Numbered from the stretch's first letter, positions 1 through 9,885 are shown. The stretch: 64,000 nt of DNA from Zestomonas carbonaria (GCF_904061905.1 NZ_CAJFCI010000064.1:21918-85917), one strand, 5' to 3'. The notes: generated by a model from the sequence alone, not told the origin. Numbers and translations: made by a program.

Positions 1-85
1 CAATCTGCTGCTGGTCAAGGGTGCCATTCCTGGCGCTCCGGGCGGCGACGTGATTGTGCGTCCGGCAGCCAAGGCTCGCGGTTAA
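1..85 (+). CDS. rplC: 50S ribosomal protein L3, C-terminal end (partial)
   Basis: The window opens inside this gene; only the last 27 codons and the TAA stop at 83-85 are present, read in the frame starting at base 2. The residues include GAIPGAPGGDV, the conserved tail of bacterial L3, a 23S-binding protein that helps start 50S assembly and reaches towards the peptidyl-transferase centre. It sits directly upstream of rplD, as in every S10 operon. The upstream part of the gene and the operon promoter lie outside the window. Confidence 0.96.
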   Translation, partial: NLLLVKGAIPGAPGGDVIVRPAAKARG

Positions 86-97
86 GGGGAAGCTGAC

Positions 98-700
98 ATG
101 CAATTGAGTGTTAATGGCGCACAAGCGATCGAAGTGTCCGAAGCGACCTTCGGTGGCGAGTTCAACGAAACTCTGGTGCATCAGGCTGTCGTGGCCTACA
201 TGGCTGCTGGTCGTCAAGGCAGCAAGCAGCAGAAGACCCGTTCCGACGTGTCCGGTGGCGGCAAGCGTCCGTGGCGCCAGAAGGGCACCGGTCGTGCCCG
301 TGCCGGTACCACTCGCGGTCCGGTCTGGCGTGGCGGTGGTGTGACCTTCGCGGCCCGTCCGCAGGACCACTCGCAGAAGCTCAACAAGAAGATGTATCGC
401 GCAGCCCTGCGCTCCATCCTCTCCGAGCTGGTGCGTAGCGACCGTCTGGTCGTGGTTCCGGACTTCTCCGTGGAAGCCCCGAAGACCAAGGCCCTGCTGA
501 GCAAGCTGAATGGCCTGGGTCTGTCCGACGTGCTGATCGTCGCCGACTCGGTCGACGAGAATCTGTATCTGGCTGCTCGCAACCTGCCGCACGTCGATGT
601 GCGCGATGTTCAGGGTTCCGATCCGGTCAGTCTGATCGCTTTCGACAAGGTGCTGATCACCGTGTCGGCGGTTAAGAAGTTCGAGGAGCTGCTGGGATGA
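98..700 (+). CDS. rplD: 50S ribosomal protein L4
   Basis: Complete 200-residue L4, normal length. The long basic loop that lines the nascent-chain exit tunnel is clear at about residues 40-95, with [18 protein letters not shown] at 53-70. L4 binds 23S rRNA domain I, and in E. coli it also represses its own operon through the leader RNA, which lies outside this window. A Shine-Dalgarno run (AAGGGGAAG) precedes the ATG. The stop overlaps the rplW start (ATGA, 697-700), which implies translational coupling. Confidence 0.99.
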   Translation: MQLSVNGAQAIEVSEATFGGEFNETLVHQAVVAYMAAGRQGSKQQKTRSDVSGGGKRPWRQKGTGRARAGTTRGPVWRGGGVTFAARPQDHSQKLNKKMYRAALRSILSELVRSDRLVVVPDFSVEAPKTKALLSKLNGLGLSDVLIVADSVDENLYLAARNLPHVDVRDVQGSDPVSLIAFDKVLITVSAVKKFEELLG

Positions 701-996
701 ACCAGGAACGCGTATTCAAAGTGCTGCTTGGCCCGCACATCTCCGAGAAGGCCACAGTTCTGGCCGAGAAGAAAGGCCAGTTCGTTTTCAAGGTTGCCAC
801 CGATGCAACCAAGCTGGAAATCAAGAAGGCCGTCGAAAGCCTGTTCAGCGTCAAAGTCGAGCGTGTGACTACCCAGAACGTTCTGGGCAAGAGCAAGCGT
901 ACCGCACGTGGCCTAGGCAAGCGTAACGACTGGAAGAAGGCGATCATCGCCCTTCAGCCGGGCCAAGATCTCGATTTCACCAGCAGTGCTGAGTAA
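697..996 (+). CDS. rplW: 50S ribosomal protein L23
   Basis: Complete 99-residue L23, recognised by its N-terminal [19 protein letters not shown] and the C-terminal [15 protein letters not shown] stretch. L23 sits at the rim of the exit tunnel and is the known docking point for trigger factor and the signal recognition particle. It overlaps the rplD stop by 4 bases and is 14 bases ahead of rplB, so it is an interior gene of the S10 operon. Confidence 0.99.
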   Translation: MNQERVFKVLLGPHISEKATVLAEKKGQFVFKVATDATKLEIKKAVESLFSVKVERVTTQNVLGKSKRTARGLGKRNDWKKAIIALQPGQDLDFTSSAE

Positions 997-1010
997 GGAA
1001 GGGGTGCATC

Positions 1011-1832
1011 ATGGCAATCGTTAAATGCAAACCGACTTCCGCTGGCCGCCGTTTCGTGGTCAAAGTGGTCAATCAGGAGCTGCACAAAGGCGCTCCTTAT
1101 GCTCCGCTGCTCGAGAAGAAGTCGAAGTCCGGTGGTCGTAACAACAACGGCCGCATCACCACTCGCCACGTTGGCGGTGGTCACAAGCAGCATTACCGTC
1201 TGGTCGATTTTCGTCGCAACAAGGATGGCATCCCTGCCATCGTCGAGCGCATCGAATACGACCCGAACCGTACTGCTCACATCGCTCTGCTGAAGTACGC
1301 CGACGGTGAGCGTCGCTACATCATCGCGCCGAAAGGCGTGAGCGCTGGCGACCAGCTGATCTCGGGCGCAATGGCGCCGATCAAGCCGGGTAACAGCCTG
1401 CAGTTGCGCAACATTCCGGTGGGTTCGACCGTTCACGGTATCGAGCTGAAGCCGGGCAAAGGCGCGCAGATCGCTCGTTCCGCTGGTGCTTCCGCCCAGT
1501 TGGTGGCCCGCGAAGGTGCCTATGTGACCCTGCGTCTGCGCTCCGGTGAGATGCGCAAGGTACTGGCCGAGTGCCGTGCGACCCTGGGCGAAGTCTCCAA
1601 CTCCGAGCACAGCCTGCGCTCGCTGGGTAAGGCTGGTGCCAAACGCTGGCGCGGCGTTCGTCCGACCGTTCGTGGTGTTGCCATGAACCCGGTCGACCAC
1701 CCGCATGGTGGTGGTGAAGGTCGTACCTCCGGTGGTCGTCATCCGGTGTCGCCGTGGGGCTTCCCGACCAAGGGCGCGAAGACTCGTGGTAACAAGCGCA
1801 CCGATAACATGATCGTCCGTCGTCGCAAGTAA
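1011..1832 (+). CDS. rplB: 50S ribosomal protein L2
   Basis: Complete 273-residue L2, the usual Pseudomonas length. It has the N-terminal RNA-binding region with [14 protein letters not shown] and the C-terminal [13 protein letters not shown] signature, whose histidine is important for peptidyl-transferase function. L2 is a primary 23S-binding protein and contacts 30S at an intersubunit bridge. An AAGGAAGG ribosome site precedes the ATG. Position between rplW and rpsS is canonical. Confidence 0.99.
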   Translation: MAIVKCKPTSAGRRFVVKVVNQELHKGAPYAPLLEKKSKSGGRNNNGRITTRHVGGGHKQHYRLVDFRRNKDGIPAIVERIEYDPNRTAHIALLKYADGERRYIIAPKGVSAGDQLISGAMAPIKPGNSLQLRNIPVGSTVHGIELKPGKGAQIARSAGASAQLVAREGAYVTLRLRSGEMRKVLAECRATLGEVSNSEHSLRSLGKAGAKRWRGVRPTVRGVAMNPVDHPHGGGEGRTSGGRHPVSPWGFPTKGAKTRGNKRTDNMIVRRRK

Positions 1833-1848
1833 ATAGAGGGATACGACA

Positions 1849-2124
1849 GTGCCACGTTCTCTGAAAAAAGGTCCTTTTATCGATCTTCACCTGCTGAAGA
1901 AGGTCGAGGCGGCGGTGGAAAAGAACGATCGCAAACCGGTTAAGACCTGGTCGCGTCGTTCGATGATCCTGCCGCAGATGGTCGGTCTGACCATCGCTGT
2001 GCATAACGGCCGTCAACATGTCCCGGTCCTGGTGAGCGAAGACATGGTTGGCCACAAACTCGGCGAGTTCGCTGCTACCCGCACCTATCGTGGGCACGTG
2101 GCTGACAAGAAAGCCAAGCGTTAA
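1849..2124 (+). CDS. rpsS: 30S ribosomal protein S19 (GTG start)
   Basis: Complete 91-residue S19, beginning [18 protein letters not shown] after a GTG initiator at 1849-1851. An AGAGGGA ribosome site lies upstream, and GTG is the only start that gives the normal family length. S19 binds the head of 16S rRNA near S13 and contacts the A-site region. It follows rplB by 16 bases and precedes rplV in the S10 operon. Confidence 0.98.
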   Translation: MPRSLKKGPFIDLHLLKKVEAAVEKNDRKPVKTWSRRSMILPQMVGLTIAVHNGRQHVPVLVSEDMVGHKLGEFAATRTYRGHVADKKAKR

Positions 2125-2137
2125 GGGGTAAGGAATG

Positions 2138-2470
2138 ATGGAAGTAGCCGCTAAGTTGTCGGGCGCTCGAATCTCCGCCCAGAAGGCCCGCTTGGTCGCC
2201 GACCAGATCCGCGGGAAGAAGGTGGGTGAAGCGCTCAACCTCCTGGCTTTCAGCAATAAGAAAGCCGCCGAGATCATGAAGAAAGTGCTGGAGTCGGCCG
2301 TAGCCAACGCCGAGCACAACGAGGGCGCGGACGTGGACGACCTGAAGGTCTCCACCGTTTTCGTCAACGAGGGGCGTTCGCTTAAGCGCATCATGCCGCG
2401 TGCCAAAGGCCGCGCTGATCGCATCGTCAAGCGGTCTTGCCATATCACTGTCAAGGTTGCGGACAAGTAA
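2138..2470 (+). CDS. rplV: 50S ribosomal protein L22
   Basis: Complete L22 of 110 residues starting [13 protein letters not shown]. Two ATG codons lie in tandem (2135 and 2138); I chose 2138 because it gives the known Pseudomonas N-terminus and better spacing from the AAGGGG site. The C-terminal half holds the long hairpin (ending [20 protein letters not shown]) that reaches into the exit tunnel and is a known site of macrolide-resistance mutations. Next gene rpsC starts 13 bases later. Confidence 0.98.
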   Translation: MEVAAKLSGARISAQKARLVADQIRGKKVGEALNLLAFSNKKAAEIMKKVLESAVANAEHNEGADVDDLKVSTVFVNEGRSLKRIMPRAKGRADRIVKRSCHITVKVADK

Positions 2471-2483
2471 CGGAGTCGATCAG

Positions 2484-3170
2484 ATGGGTCAGAAAGTACA
2501 TCCCGTTGGCATCCGCCTGGGAATCGTCAAGGATCATACTTCCGTCTGGTATGCAGACGGTCGGACTTACGCGGACTACCTGTTCGCGGATCTGAAAGTC
2601 CGTGAGTATCTCCAAGACAAACTAAAAAGCGCGTCCGTAAGCCGTATCGATATCCATCGCCCGGCGCAAACCGCACGCATCACCATCCACACCGCCCGTC
2701 CCGGTATCGTGATCGGCAAGAAAGGTGAGGATGTCGAGAAGCTGCGTCAGGACCTGACCAAGCAAATGGGTGTGCCGGTGCACATCAATATCGAAGAGAT
2801 CCGCAAGCCGGAGCTCGACGGTATGCTGGTTGCGCAGAGCGTAGCTCAGCAGCTGGAGCGTCGCGTGATGTTCCGTCGCGCCATGAAGCGTGCTGTACAG
2901 AACGCCATGCGTATCGGTGCCAAGGGCATCAAGATCCAGGTGAGTGGTCGTCTCGGTGGCGCGGAAATCGCCCGTACCGAGTGGTATCGCGAAGGTCGTG
3001 TGCCGCTGCACACCCTGCGTGCCGATATCGATTACGCCACCTACGAAGCGCACACCACCTACGGTGTGATCGGTGTGAAGGTTTGGATCTTCAAGGGCGA
3101 GGTCATTGGTGGCCGCCAGGAAGAGCTGAAGCCTGTCGCTCCGGCGCCTCGCAAGAAAGCTGCTAAGTAA
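2484..3170 (+). CDS. rpsC: 30S ribosomal protein S3
   Basis: Complete 228-residue S3 starting [17 protein letters not shown]. An open frame continues upstream to 2400, but that part overlaps rplV and adds 28 residues no S3 has, so the ATG at 2484 is taken. A KH RNA-binding domain is visible, with its GKKG loop at about residues 78-81. S3 forms the mRNA entry tunnel with S4 and S5 and has helicase activity in E. coli. The tail is Lys/Ala/Pro-rich, as in other pseudomonads. Confidence 0.98.
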   Translation: MGQKVHPVGIRLGIVKDHTSVWYADGRTYADYLFADLKVREYLQDKLKSASVSRIDIHRPAQTARITIHTARPGIVIGKKGEDVEKLRQDLTKQMGVPVHINIEEIRKPELDGMLVAQSVAQQLERRVMFRRAMKRAVQNAMRIGAKGIKIQVSGRLGGAEIARTEWYREGRVPLHTLRADIDYATYEAHTTYGVIGVKVWIFKGEVIGGRQEELKPVAPAPRKKAAK

Positions 3171-3182
3171 GGAGTACGCAAC

Positions 3183-3596
3183 ATGCTGCAACCAAAGCGT
3201 ACAAAATTCCGCAAGCAGATGACCGGCCACAACCGTGGTCTGGCTCATCGCGGTAGCAAAGTGAGCTTCGGCGAATTCGCGCTGAAGTCCGTTGCTCGTG
3301 GTCGTCTCACCGCTCGCCAGATCGAGTCTGCGCGTCGTGCGCTGACCCGTCACGTCAAGCGTGGCGGCAAAATCTGGATCCGCGTGTTCCCGGACAAGCC
3401 GGTCACCAAGAAGCCCCTGGAAGTGCGGATGGGTAAAGGTAAGGGTAGCGTCGAGTACTGGGTAGCCCAGATTCAGCCGGGCAAGGTGCTCTACGAGATC
3501 GAAGGCGTTTCCGAAGAGCTGGCCCGTGAGGCGTTCGCCCTGGCCGCTGCGAAGCTGCCGATTGCTACCTCCTTCGTTAAGCGGACGGTGATGTGA
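3183..3596 (+). CDS. rplP: 50S ribosomal protein L16
   Basis: Complete 137-residue L16, starting [19 protein letters not shown] and containing [29 protein letters not shown] in two adjacent blocks. L16 organises the A-site finger and binds late in 50S assembly. The arginine after VFPDKP... corresponds to the region hydroxylated in E. coli L16. Its TGA stop shares one base with the ATG of rpmC (3596), a tight coupling typical for this pair. Confidence 0.99.
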   Translation: MLQPKRTKFRKQMTGHNRGLAHRGSKVSFGEFALKSVARGRLTARQIESARRALTRHVKRGGKIWIRVFPDKPVTKKPLEVRMGKGKGSVEYWVAQIQPGKVLYEIEGVSEELAREAFALAAAKLPIATSFVKRTVM

Positions 3597-3787
3597 TGAA
3601 AGCGAACGAACTTCGTGGCAAATCCGCGCAGGAGCTGAACGAGCAATTGCTCGGTCTGCTGCGCGACCAGTTCAATCTGCGTATGCAGAAAGCGACTGGC
3701 CAGTTGGGGCAGTCTCACCTGCTCTCGCAAGTGAAGCGCGACATCGCTCGCGTGAAGACTGTGCTCACTCAGCAGGCAGGTAAGTAA
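3596..3787 (+). CDS. rpmC: 50S ribosomal protein L29
   Basis: Complete 63-residue L29 ([19 protein letters not shown]), a two-helix coiled-coil protein next to L23 at the tunnel exit. The ATG at 3596 overlaps the rplP stop by one base. An in-frame GTG three bases upstream could also be read, but it gives no added homology. The gene ends two bases before the rpsQ start, so L16, L29 and S17 are translated as a coupled block. Confidence 0.98.
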   Translation: MKANELRGKSAQELNEQLLGLLRDQFNLRMQKATGQLGQSHLLSQVKRDIARVKTVLTQQAGK

Positions 3788-3789
3788 TC

Positions 3790-4056
3790 ATGGCTGAAGC
3801 TCAGAAAACCGTCCGTACGCTGACCGGCCGTGTCGTCAGCGACAAAATGGACAAGACCATCACCGTTCTGATCGAGCGTCGCGTCAAGCACCCGATCTAC
3901 GGTAAGTACGTCAAGCGTTCGACCAAACTGCACGCCCATGACGAAAGCAACCAGTGCCGCGTTGGCGATACCGTCTCGATCCGTGAGACCCGCCCGCTGG
4001 CCAAGACCAAGTCTTGGACCCTGGTTGAGATCGTCGAACGCGCAGTCGAAGTCTAA
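3790..4056 (+). CDS. rpsQ: 30S ribosomal protein S17
   Basis: Complete 88-residue S17 with the OB-fold signature [20 protein letters not shown] near residues 13-32. It is a primary 16S rRNA binder needed for early 30S assembly. It is the last gene of the S10 operon as defined in E. coli; only 23 bases separate it from rplN, and I see no terminator there, so read-through into the spc genes is likely. Confidence 0.99.
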   Translation: MAEAQKTVRTLTGRVVSDKMDKTITVLIERRVKHPIYGKYVKRSTKLHAHDESNQCRVGDTVSIRETRPLAKTKSWTLVEIVERAVEV

Positions 4057-4079
4057 GAGCTCAGGGTCGGAGAAATTTT

Positions 4080-4448
4080 ATGATTCAGACTCAATCCATG
4101 CTCGATGTCGCTGATAACAGTGGCGCGCGTCGTGTTATGTGCATCAAGGTGCTCGGCGGTTCCCACCGTCGTTACGCCGGTATTGGTGACATCATCAAGG
4201 TGACCGTGAAGGAAGCGATTCCGCGCGGCAAGGTGAAAAAGGGTCAGGTAATGACTGCGGTCGTGGTGCGTACCCGTCATGGTGTGCGTCGTCCGGACGG
4301 CTCGATCATTCGCTTCGACGGTAACGCTGCTGTTCTGCTGAACAACAAGCAGGAGCCGATCGGTACCCGTATCTTTGGGCCCGTGACCCGTGAGCTTCGT
4401 TCCGAGAAGTTCATGAAGATCGTCTCGCTCGCCCCTGAAGTTCTGTAA
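4080..4448 (+). CDS. rplN: 50S ribosomal protein L14
   Basis: Complete 122-residue L14 ([20 protein letters not shown]), the normal length. L14 binds 23S rRNA next to L19, forms an intersubunit bridge and is the docking site for the silencing factor RsfS. It is the first gene of the spc operon in E. coli. Here it follows rpsQ after a short gap with a GGAG ribosome site. No separate promoter is obvious. Confidence 0.99.
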   Translation: MIQTQSMLDVADNSGARRVMCIKVLGGSHRRYAGIGDIIKVTVKEAIPRGKVKKGQVMTAVVVRTRHGVRRPDGSIIRFDGNAAVLLNNKQEPIGTRIFGPVTRELRSEKFMKIVSLAPEVL

Positions 4449-4459
4449 GGAGATCCGAC

Positions 4460-4774
4460 ATGCAAAAGATTCGTCGTGACGACGAGATCATCGTGATCGC
4501 CGGCAAGGACAAGGGTAAGCGCGGTAAGGTGCTGAAGGTGCTCGCTGACGACCGTCTGGTCGTCGGCGGGGTCAACCTGGTCAAGCGTCATACCAAGCCG
4601 AACCCGATGTCGGGCGTACAAGGCGGTATCGTCGAGAAAGAGGCGCCGCTGCACGCATCCAACGTGGCCATCTTCAATCCGGAAACCAGCAAGGCTGATC
4701 GCGTTGGTTTCAAAGTCGAAGACGGTAAGAAAATTCGTGTCTTCAAGTCGAACCAGAAGCCGGTCGACGCTTGA
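4460..4774 (+). CDS. rplX: 50S ribosomal protein L24
   Basis: Complete 104-residue L24. The N-terminal KOW motif (about residues 6-32, [17 protein letters not shown]) is the RNA-binding core. L24 is one of the two assembly initiators of the 50S subunit, contacting 23S domain I. A GGAG site lies upstream of the ATG. It sits between rplN and rplE, as in all spc operons. Confidence 0.99.
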   Translation: MQKIRRDDEIIVIAGKDKGKRGKVLKVLADDRLVVGGVNLVKRHTKPNPMSGVQGGIVEKEAPLHASNVAIFNPETSKADRVGFKVEDGKKIRVFKSNQKPVDA

Positions 4775-4793
4775 GCACTGCTAGGTAGATACC

Positions 4794-5333
4794 ATGGCAC
4801 GACTAAAAGAGATTTACCGGAAAGAAATCGCGCCCAAACTGAAGGAAGAGCTTCAGTTGGCGAACGTGATGGAAGTTCCGCGCATTACCAAAATCACCCT
4901 GAACATGGGCCTGGGCGAAGCGATCGGTGACAAGAAGGTCATCGAGAGCGCCGTCGCCGATCTGGAGAAGATCACCGGCCAGAAGCCTGTCGTGACTTAC
5001 GCTCGTAAGTCCATCGCAGGCTTCAAGGTCCGCGAAGGCTGGCCGATCGGTGTCAAGGTGACCCTGCGTCGCGATCGTATGTACGAGTTCCTGGATCGCC
5101 TGCTGTCCATCTCCCTGCCGCGCGTGCGTGACTTCCGCGGCCTGAATGCCAAGTCCTTCGACGGTCGTGGCAACTACAGCATGGGCGTGAAAGAGCAGAT
5201 CATCTTCCCGGAAATCGATTACGACAAGATCGATGCACTGCGTGGTCTCGACATCACCCTGACCACCACTGCCCGTACGGATGATGAAGGTCGCGCGCTG
5301 CTGCGTGCTTTCAGCTTCCCGTTCCGCAACTGA
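4794..5333 (+). CDS. rplE: 50S ribosomal protein L5
   Basis: Complete 179-residue L5 with the family signature [15 protein letters not shown] (about residues 24-38) and the C-terminal [21 protein letters not shown]5 binds 5S rRNA and brings it into the central protuberance. In E. coli the start of this gene is where S8 binds to repress the spc operon; I did not find an obvious copy of that rRNA-like fold by eye. Confidence 0.99.
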   Translation: MARLKEIYRKEIAPKLKEELQLANVMEVPRITKITLNMGLGEAIGDKKVIESAVADLEKITGQKPVVTYARKSIAGFKVREGWPIGVKVTLRRDRMYEFLDRLLSISLPRVRDFRGLNAKSFDGRGNYSMGVKEQIIFPEIDYDKIDALRGLDITLTTTARTDDEGRALLRAFSFPFRN

Positions 5334-5345
5334 TTGGAGTAGGAC

Positions 5346-5651
5346 ATGGCCAAGAAGAGTATGAAGAACCGCGAGCTGAAGCGTCAGCAAACGGTTGCCA
5401 AGTTCGCCAAGAAGCGCGCTGAGCTGAAGGCTATCATCGTCAACCCGAACTCCACTCCGGAGGCTCGTTGGGAGGCGCAGATCGCTCTGCAGAAGCAACC
5501 GCGTGATGCCAGTGCCAGCCGTCTGCGTAATCGCTGCCGCCTGACCGGTCGTCCGCACGGCGTGTACCGCAAGTTCGGCCTCGGCCGTAACAAGCTGCGC
5601 GAAGCCGCAATGCGTGGCGATGTACCGGGTCTGGTCAAGGCCAGCTGGTAA
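5346..5651 (+). CDS. rpsN: 30S ribosomal protein S14 (zinc-independent type)
   Basis: Complete 101-residue S14 of the long, zinc-free form: the CxxC pairs of the short zinc-binding form are absent and only one Cys remains in [12 protein letters not shown]14 joins the 30S head late, next to S3 and S10. After it comes an unusual 199-base gap with two hairpins before rpsH, which makes this the one clear break in the spc operon. Confidence 0.99.
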   Translation: MAKKSMKNRELKRQQTVAKFAKKRAELKAIIVNPNSTPEARWEAQIALQKQPRDASASRLRNRCRLTGRPHGVYRKFGLGRNKLREAAMRGDVPGLVKASW

Positions 5652-5667
5652 TGATCGCTTGAGAGTG

Positions 5668-5683
5668 CCGCCCGAAAGGGCGG
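5668..5683 (+). terminator. Small GC hairpin after rpsN
   Basis: CCGCCC (5668-5673) pairs with GGGCGG (5678-5683) across a GAAA tetraloop, an unusually stable loop. No T-run follows, so on its own it is a weak terminator. It could be an mRNA-stability or processing element. Confidence 0.5.
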
Positions 5684-5700
5684 TTCCCTCCGCGTGAAAA

Positions 5701-5730
5701 TGAATCAAGCCCCTTCTGGGGCTTGATTCA
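5701..5730 (+). terminator. Perfect 13-bp hairpin inside the spc operon (attenuator or processing site)
   Basis: TGAATCAAGCCCC (5701-5713) and its exact complement (5718-5730) enclose a TTCT loop, followed by TTTATG. The U-tract is short, so it may act as a partial terminator or RNase target that lowers expression of rpsH and later genes relative to rpsN. It lies in the middle of an essential operon, so full termination would need a second promoter in 5731-5850. Confidence 0.6.
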
Positions 5731-5850
5731 TTTATGAACGGTCTCTAAAATGACCGGCTCGCCAGAGCCAGGCCTGTTTTTTGCCGGGCGTTCGTGGCGG
5801 TACCAAGTGGCCGCAAGGCCATTCCTTTTTGTTTTAGGAGCATCTAGCCC

Positions 5851-6243
5851 ATGAGTATGCAGGACCCGTTAGCGGACATGCTAACTCGTATCCGTAATGC
5901 CCAGATGGCTGAAAAGTCTGTCGTAAGCATGCCGTCCTCCAAGCTGAAGGTGGCGGTGGCCAACGTTCTCAAGAGCGAAGGTTACATCACGGGATATCAA
6001 GTCAGCAGCGATGCCAAGCCGCTGCTGTCCATCGAGCTGAAGTACTTCGAAGGCCGTCCGGTTATCGAGGAGCTGAAGCGTGTGAGCCGTCCTGGCCTGC
6101 GCCAGTACAAATCCGTAGACCAGCTGCCGAAAGTGCGTGGTGGCCTGGGCGTGTCGATTGTCTCCACCAACAAAGGTGTGATGACTGATCGTGCTGCTCG
6201 CGCTGCTGGCGTGGGCGGCGAAGTCCTCTGCACTGTGTTCTAA
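5851..6243 (+). CDS. rpsH: 30S ribosomal protein S8
   Basis: Complete 130-residue S8, beginning [17 protein letters not shown] and ending with [11 protein letters not shown], both standard. S8 is a primary 16S binder of the central domain and the autogenous repressor of the spc operon in E. coli. A TTAGGAG ribosome site precedes the ATG. The 199-base gap in front, with hairpins at 5668-5730, is noted separately. Confidence 0.99.
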   Translation: MSMQDPLADMLTRIRNAQMAEKSVVSMPSSKLKVAVANVLKSEGYITGYQVSSDAKPLLSIELKYFEGRPVIEELKRVSRPGLRQYKSVDQLPKVRGGLGVSIVSTNKGVMTDRAARAAGVGGEVLCTVF

Positions 6244-6255
6244 GGGGGGATAAGC

Positions 6256-6789
6256 ATGTCTCGCGTTGCTAAGAACCCCGTCAAGCTGCCCGCTGGCGTA
6301 GAAGTCAAGCTGGCTGGTCAGCAGATCTCGGTGAAAGGTGCCAAGGGCGCTCTCGAGTTGAACCTGCATCCGTCCGTTGAAGTCCAGCAGGAAGCAGGTG
6401 AACTGCGTTTTGCTGCGCGCAATGGCGATCAGCAGAACAAAGCCATGGCCGGTACCACCCGTGCCCTGGTCAACAACATGGTGATCGGTGTCAGCCAGGG
6501 CTTCGAGCGCAAGCTCCAACTGGTCGGCGTTGGTTACAAGGCGCAAGCCAAAGGTCAAGTGCTGTCCCTGGCTCTCGGCTTCTCGCACCCGATCGACTAT
6601 GAGTTGCCGCAAGGCGTTACCGCCGAAACCCCCAGCCAGACCGATATCGTCATCAAGGGTATCGACAAGCAGCTGGTCGGTCAGGTGGCCGCCGAGATCC
6701 GCGACTTCCGTCCGCCGGAGCCTTACAAAGGTAAGGGCGTGCGTTATTCCGATGAAGTCGTTCATCGTAAAGAAGCTAAGAAGAAGTAG
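6256..6789 (+). CDS. rplF: 50S ribosomal protein L6
   Basis: Complete 177-residue L6 made of two similar RNA-binding domains. The C-terminal signature [26 protein letters not shown] is present in the last 30 residues. L6 supports the sarcin-ricin and L7/L12-stalk base region and affects translation fidelity. A GGGGGGA ribosome site precedes the ATG, 12 bases after rpsH. Confidence 0.99.
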   Translation: MSRVAKNPVKLPAGVEVKLAGQQISVKGAKGALELNLHPSVEVQQEAGELRFAARNGDQQNKAMAGTTRALVNNMVIGVSQGFERKLQLVGVGYKAQAKGQVLSLALGFSHPIDYELPQGVTAETPSQTDIVIKGIDKQLVGQVAAEIRDFRPPEPYKGKGVRYSDEVVHRKEAKKK

Positions 6790-6799
6790 GGCATAGCAA

Positions 6800-7150
6800 A
6801 TGAGCGTAAAGAAAGAAACTCGTCTGCGTCGCGCTCGCAAGGCACGCCTGAAAATGCGCGAGCTGGAATCCGTACGCCTCTGCGTGTACCGCTCTTCCCA
6901 GCACATCTACGCCCAGGTCATTTCGGCCGACGGCGCCCAGGTCCTGGCCAGCGCCTCGACCTTGGACAAAGCACTGCGTGACGACGCTACCGGCAACGTC
7001 GACGCGGCCAAGAAAGTGGGTCAGTTGGTGGCCGAGCGCGCGAAAGCCGCTGGCGTCACCAAGGTGGCTTTCGATCGTTCTGGCTTCAAGTATCACGGTC
7101 GCGTCAAGGCGCTGGCCGATGCTGCTCGTGAAGGCGGACTGGAGTTCTAA
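6800..7150 (+). CDS. rplR: 50S ribosomal protein L18
   Basis: Complete 116-residue L18. The arginine-rich N-terminus ([19 protein letters not shown]) and the C-terminal [22 protein letters not shown] are diagnostic. L18 binds 5S rRNA together with L5 and L25. It lies 10 bases after rplF and 3 bases before rpsE. Confidence 0.99.
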   Translation: MSVKKETRLRRARKARLKMRELESVRLCVYRSSQHIYAQVISADGAQVLASASTLDKALRDDATGNVDAAKKVGQLVAERAKAAGVTKVAFDRSGFKYHGRVKALADAAREGGLEF

Positions 7151-7153
7151 GTT

Positions 7154-7654
7154 ATGGCAAATAACGACCAAAAGCGCGACGAAGGCTACATCGAGAAGCT
7201 GGTCCAGGTTAACCGCGTTGCCAAGACCGTCAAAGGCGGTCGTATCTTCACCTTCACCGCGCTGACCGTGGTGGGTGATGGCAAGGGTCGCGTCGGTTTC
7301 GGCCGTGGCAAGTCCCGTGAAGTGCCGGCCGCCATCCAGAAGGCGATGGAAGCTGCGCGTCGCAACATGATCCAGGTGGACCTGAACGGCACCACCCTGC
7401 AGTACGCGATGAAGTCCGCCCATGGCGCTTCCAAGGTGTACATGCAGCCGGCATCCGAAGGTACCGGCATCATCGCCGGCGGCGCCATGCGTGCCGTGCT
7501 GGAAGTGGCTGGTGTGCAGAACGTGCTCGCCAAGTGCTACGGCTCCACCAATCCGGTCAACGTGGTTCACGCCACCTTCAAGGCTCTGAAGGACATGCAG
7601 TCCCCGGATTCCGTGGCTGCCAAGCGTGGCAAGAGCGTCGAGGAGATTCTCTAA
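7154..7654 (+). CDS. rpsE: 30S ribosomal protein S5
   Basis: Complete 166-residue S5. The N-terminal double-stranded-RNA-like domain covers about residues 12-75 ([21 protein letters not shown]), followed by the conserved [21 protein letters not shown]5 shapes the mRNA entry channel with S3 and S4; mutations there cause spectinomycin resistance or ambiguity phenotypes in E. coli. It starts three bases after rplR. Confidence 0.99.
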   Translation: MANNDQKRDEGYIEKLVQVNRVAKTVKGGRIFTFTALTVVGDGKGRVGFGRGKSREVPAAIQKAMEAARRNMIQVDLNGTTLQYAMKSAHGASKVYMQPASEGTGIIAGGAMRAVLEVAGVQNVLAKCYGSTNPVNVVHATFKALKDMQSPDSVAAKRGKSVEEIL

Positions 7655-7656
7655 CC

Positions 7657-7839
7657 ATGGCTAACGCAACTGTCAAAGTCACGCTGGTCAAGAGCGTGAA
7701 TGGCCGTCTGGCCAACCACAAGGCGTGCGTCAAGGGCCTCGGTCTGCGTCGCATCGGTCACACCGTCGAGGTTCTGGATACTCCGGAAAACCGCGGGATG
7801 ATCAACAAGGCCTATTACCTTCTGCGTGTGGAGGGTTAA
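7657..7839 (+). CDS. rpmD: 50S ribosomal protein L30
   Basis: Complete 60-residue L30 ([17 protein letters not shown]). The ATG at 7657 lies two bases after the rpsE stop. The core VKVTLVKS and [23 protein letters not shown] segments match the family. L30 is a small globular 50S protein present in most but not all bacteria. Longer open frames at this position start inside rpsE in the wrong frame and are not used. Confidence 0.97.
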   Translation: MANATVKVTLVKSVNGRLANHKACVKGLGLRRIGHTVEVLDTPENRGMINKAYYLLRVEG

Positions 7840-7842
7840 GAC

Positions 7843-8277
7843 ATGCAACTGAACGATCTGCGTTCTGCGCCGGGTGCCCGTCGCGAGAAGCATCGTGTGG
7901 GTCGCGGTATCGGTAGCGGCCTGGGCAAGACCGGTGGCCGTGGCCACAAGGGTCAGACCTCTCGCTCCGGCGGCACCATCGCGCCCGGCTTCGAGGGTGG
8001 TCAACAGCCCCTGCACCGCCGTCTGCCGAAATTCGGCTTCGTTTCCCTGAAAGCCCTGGATCGCGCGGAAGTCCGTACTTCCGAGCTGGCCAAGGTCGAG
8101 GGCGATGTCGTCACTCTGCAGGCCCTGAAGGATGCCAACGTGATCAATCGCAACGTGCAGCGCGTGAAAGTCGTGCTGTCCGGTGATGTTGCTCGCGCGG
8201 TAACCCTGAAAGGCATCGCCGCCACCAAGGGTGCGCGTGCGGCCATCGAAGCAGCTGGCGGCAAGTTCGAGGACTAA
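7843..8277 (+). CDS. rplO: 50S ribosomal protein L15
   Basis: Complete 144-residue L15. The Gly/Arg-rich N-terminal extension ([20 protein letters not shown], about residues 20-39) threads through 23S rRNA, and the globular C-terminus is normal. Its TAA stop is directly followed by the ATG of secY (8278) with no spacer, the usual coupling of these two genes. Confidence 0.99.
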   Translation: MQLNDLRSAPGARREKHRVGRGIGSGLGKTGGRGHKGQTSRSGGTIAPGFEGGQQPLHRRLPKFGFVSLKALDRAEVRTSELAKVEGDVVTLQALKDANVINRNVQRVKVVLSGDVARAVTLKGIAATKGARAAIEAAGGKFED

Positions 8278-9606
8278 ATGGCTAAGCAAGGTGCTCTCTC
8301 AGCGCTCAGCAATGGCGGGTTGTCCGAGCTTTGGACTCGGCTGCGCTTCCTTTTCCTGGCGATCATCGTCTATCGGATAGGGGCGCACATTCCGGTTCCC
8401 GGGATCAACCCTGACCGGCTCGCTGACCTGTTCCGGCAGAATGAGGGGACTATTCTTAGCCTGTTCAACATGTTCTCCGGCGGTGCGCTGGAGCGGATGA
8501 GCATCTTTGCGCTGGGGATCATGCCGTATATCTCGGCATCGATCATCATGCAGCTGATGACTGCCGTCAGCCCGCAACTGGAGCAGTTGAAGAAGGAAGG
8601 TGAGGCTGGTCGTCGCAAGATCAGCCAGTACACTCGCTACGGTACGCTGCTGCTCGCTCTCGTTCAGGCCACTGGCATGTCCATTGGTCTGGCGGGGCAG
8701 GGCGTGGCGTTTTCGGCGGGGTTCGGGTTCCACTTCGTGGCGGTCACCACCTTCGTGGCGGGGGCGATGTTCATGATGTGGCTCGGTGAGCAGATCACCG
8801 AGCGGGGTGTCGGCAACGGCATCTCGATGCTGATCTTCGCGGGCATCGTCGCCGGTCTGCCGTCGGCAATCGGGCAGTCCTTCGAGTCTGCCCGCCAGGG
8901 TGATATCAACATCTTCGCCCTGGTTGCCATCGGCCTGCTGGCAGTGGCGATCATCGGATTCGTGGTGTTCATCGAGCGTGGCCAGCGTCGTATCGCTGTG
9001 CATTACGCCAAGCGTCAGCAGGGCCGCAAGGTCTTCGCTGCGCAGACCAGCCACTTACCGCTGAAGGTGAACATGGCCGGTGTGATTCCGGCTATTTTCG
9101 CCAGCAGCCTCCTGCTGTTCCCGGCTTCCCTGGGAGCCTGGTTCGGTCAGTCCGAAGGTCTGGGCTGGCTGCAGGACGTTGCTCAGGCCATTGCCCCCGG
9201 CCAGCCGTTGAACATTCTGCTGTTTAGTGCAGGGATCATTTTCTTCTGCTTCTTCTATACGGCTCTGATGTTCAACCCGAAAGACGTGGCGGAGAACCTG
9301 AAAAAGTCCGGCGCCTTTATCCCGGGTATCCGTCCTGGTGAGCAATCCGCGCGCTATATCGATGGCGTGCTGACCCGCTTGACCCTGTTCGGTGCTCTGT
9401 ACATGACGGCTGTCTGCCTGCTGCCCCAGTTCCTGGTGGTGGCGGCCAACGTGCCGTTCTACCTTGGCGGGACCTCGTTGCTGATCGTGGTCGTGGTTGT
9501 GATGGACTTTATGTCGCAAGTACAATCGCACCTCGTTTCGCACCAGTACGAATCCCTGATGAAGAAAGCCAACCTGAAGGGCTACGGCAGCGGCATGCTC
9601 CGCTGA
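8278..9606 (+). CDS. secY: Protein translocase subunit SecY
   Basis: Complete 442-residue SecY, the pore subunit of the SecYEG translocon in the inner membrane. About ten hydrophobic membrane segments are visible, starting with [19 protein letters not shown]. The cytosolic loop with [19 protein letters not shown], which contacts SecA and ribosomes, is present near residue 235. Expression with ribosomal genes matches translocon supply to ribosome number. It immediately abuts rplO. Confidence 0.99.
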
Positions 9607-9637
9607 CCATGTGCCCGTAAGGTTCGAGGAGTTGGTG

Positions 9638-9754
9638 ATGAAAGTTCGTGCATCGGTGAAGAAGCTGTGCCGCAACTGCAAAATCATTCGTCGCGAAGGT
9701 GTCGTGCGAGTGATCTGCAGTGCGGAGCCGCGTCACAAACAGCGCCAAGGCTGA
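9638..9754 (+). CDS. rpmJ: 50S ribosomal protein L36 (zinc-binding form)
   Basis: A 38-residue L36, [20 protein letters not shown] and onwards, found by reading the sequence after secY. The zinc ligands C11, C14, C27 and H33 are all present, so this is the C+ form; pseudomonads usually also carry a zinc-free paralogue elsewhere for zinc starvation. A GAGGAG ribosome site lies 9 bases ahead of the ATG. It is the last gene of the spc operon. Confidence 0.97.
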
Positions 9755-9774
9755 GTGTGATCAAACGCCATAAG

Positions 9775-9798
9775 CCCGGCAGCTAGTGCGCTGCCGGG
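9775..9798 (+). terminator. Hairpin between rpmJ and rpsM
   Basis: A 9-bp perfect stem, CCCGGCAGC (9775-9783) with GCTGCCGGG (9790-9798), loop of six. It is followed by TTGATTATTTGTTT, a T-rich but interrupted tail. Probably a partial terminator separating the spc and alpha transcription units; the rest of the 131-base gap could hold the alpha-operon promoter or leader. Confidence 0.7.
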
Positions 9799-9885
9799 TT
9801 GATTATTTGTTTCTACAGCGCTAATATCTCGCGCCCTTTTCTTGGCTTCCGGGGCGTAGGTAGCTGTCAATTGGAGTTCCACTGA

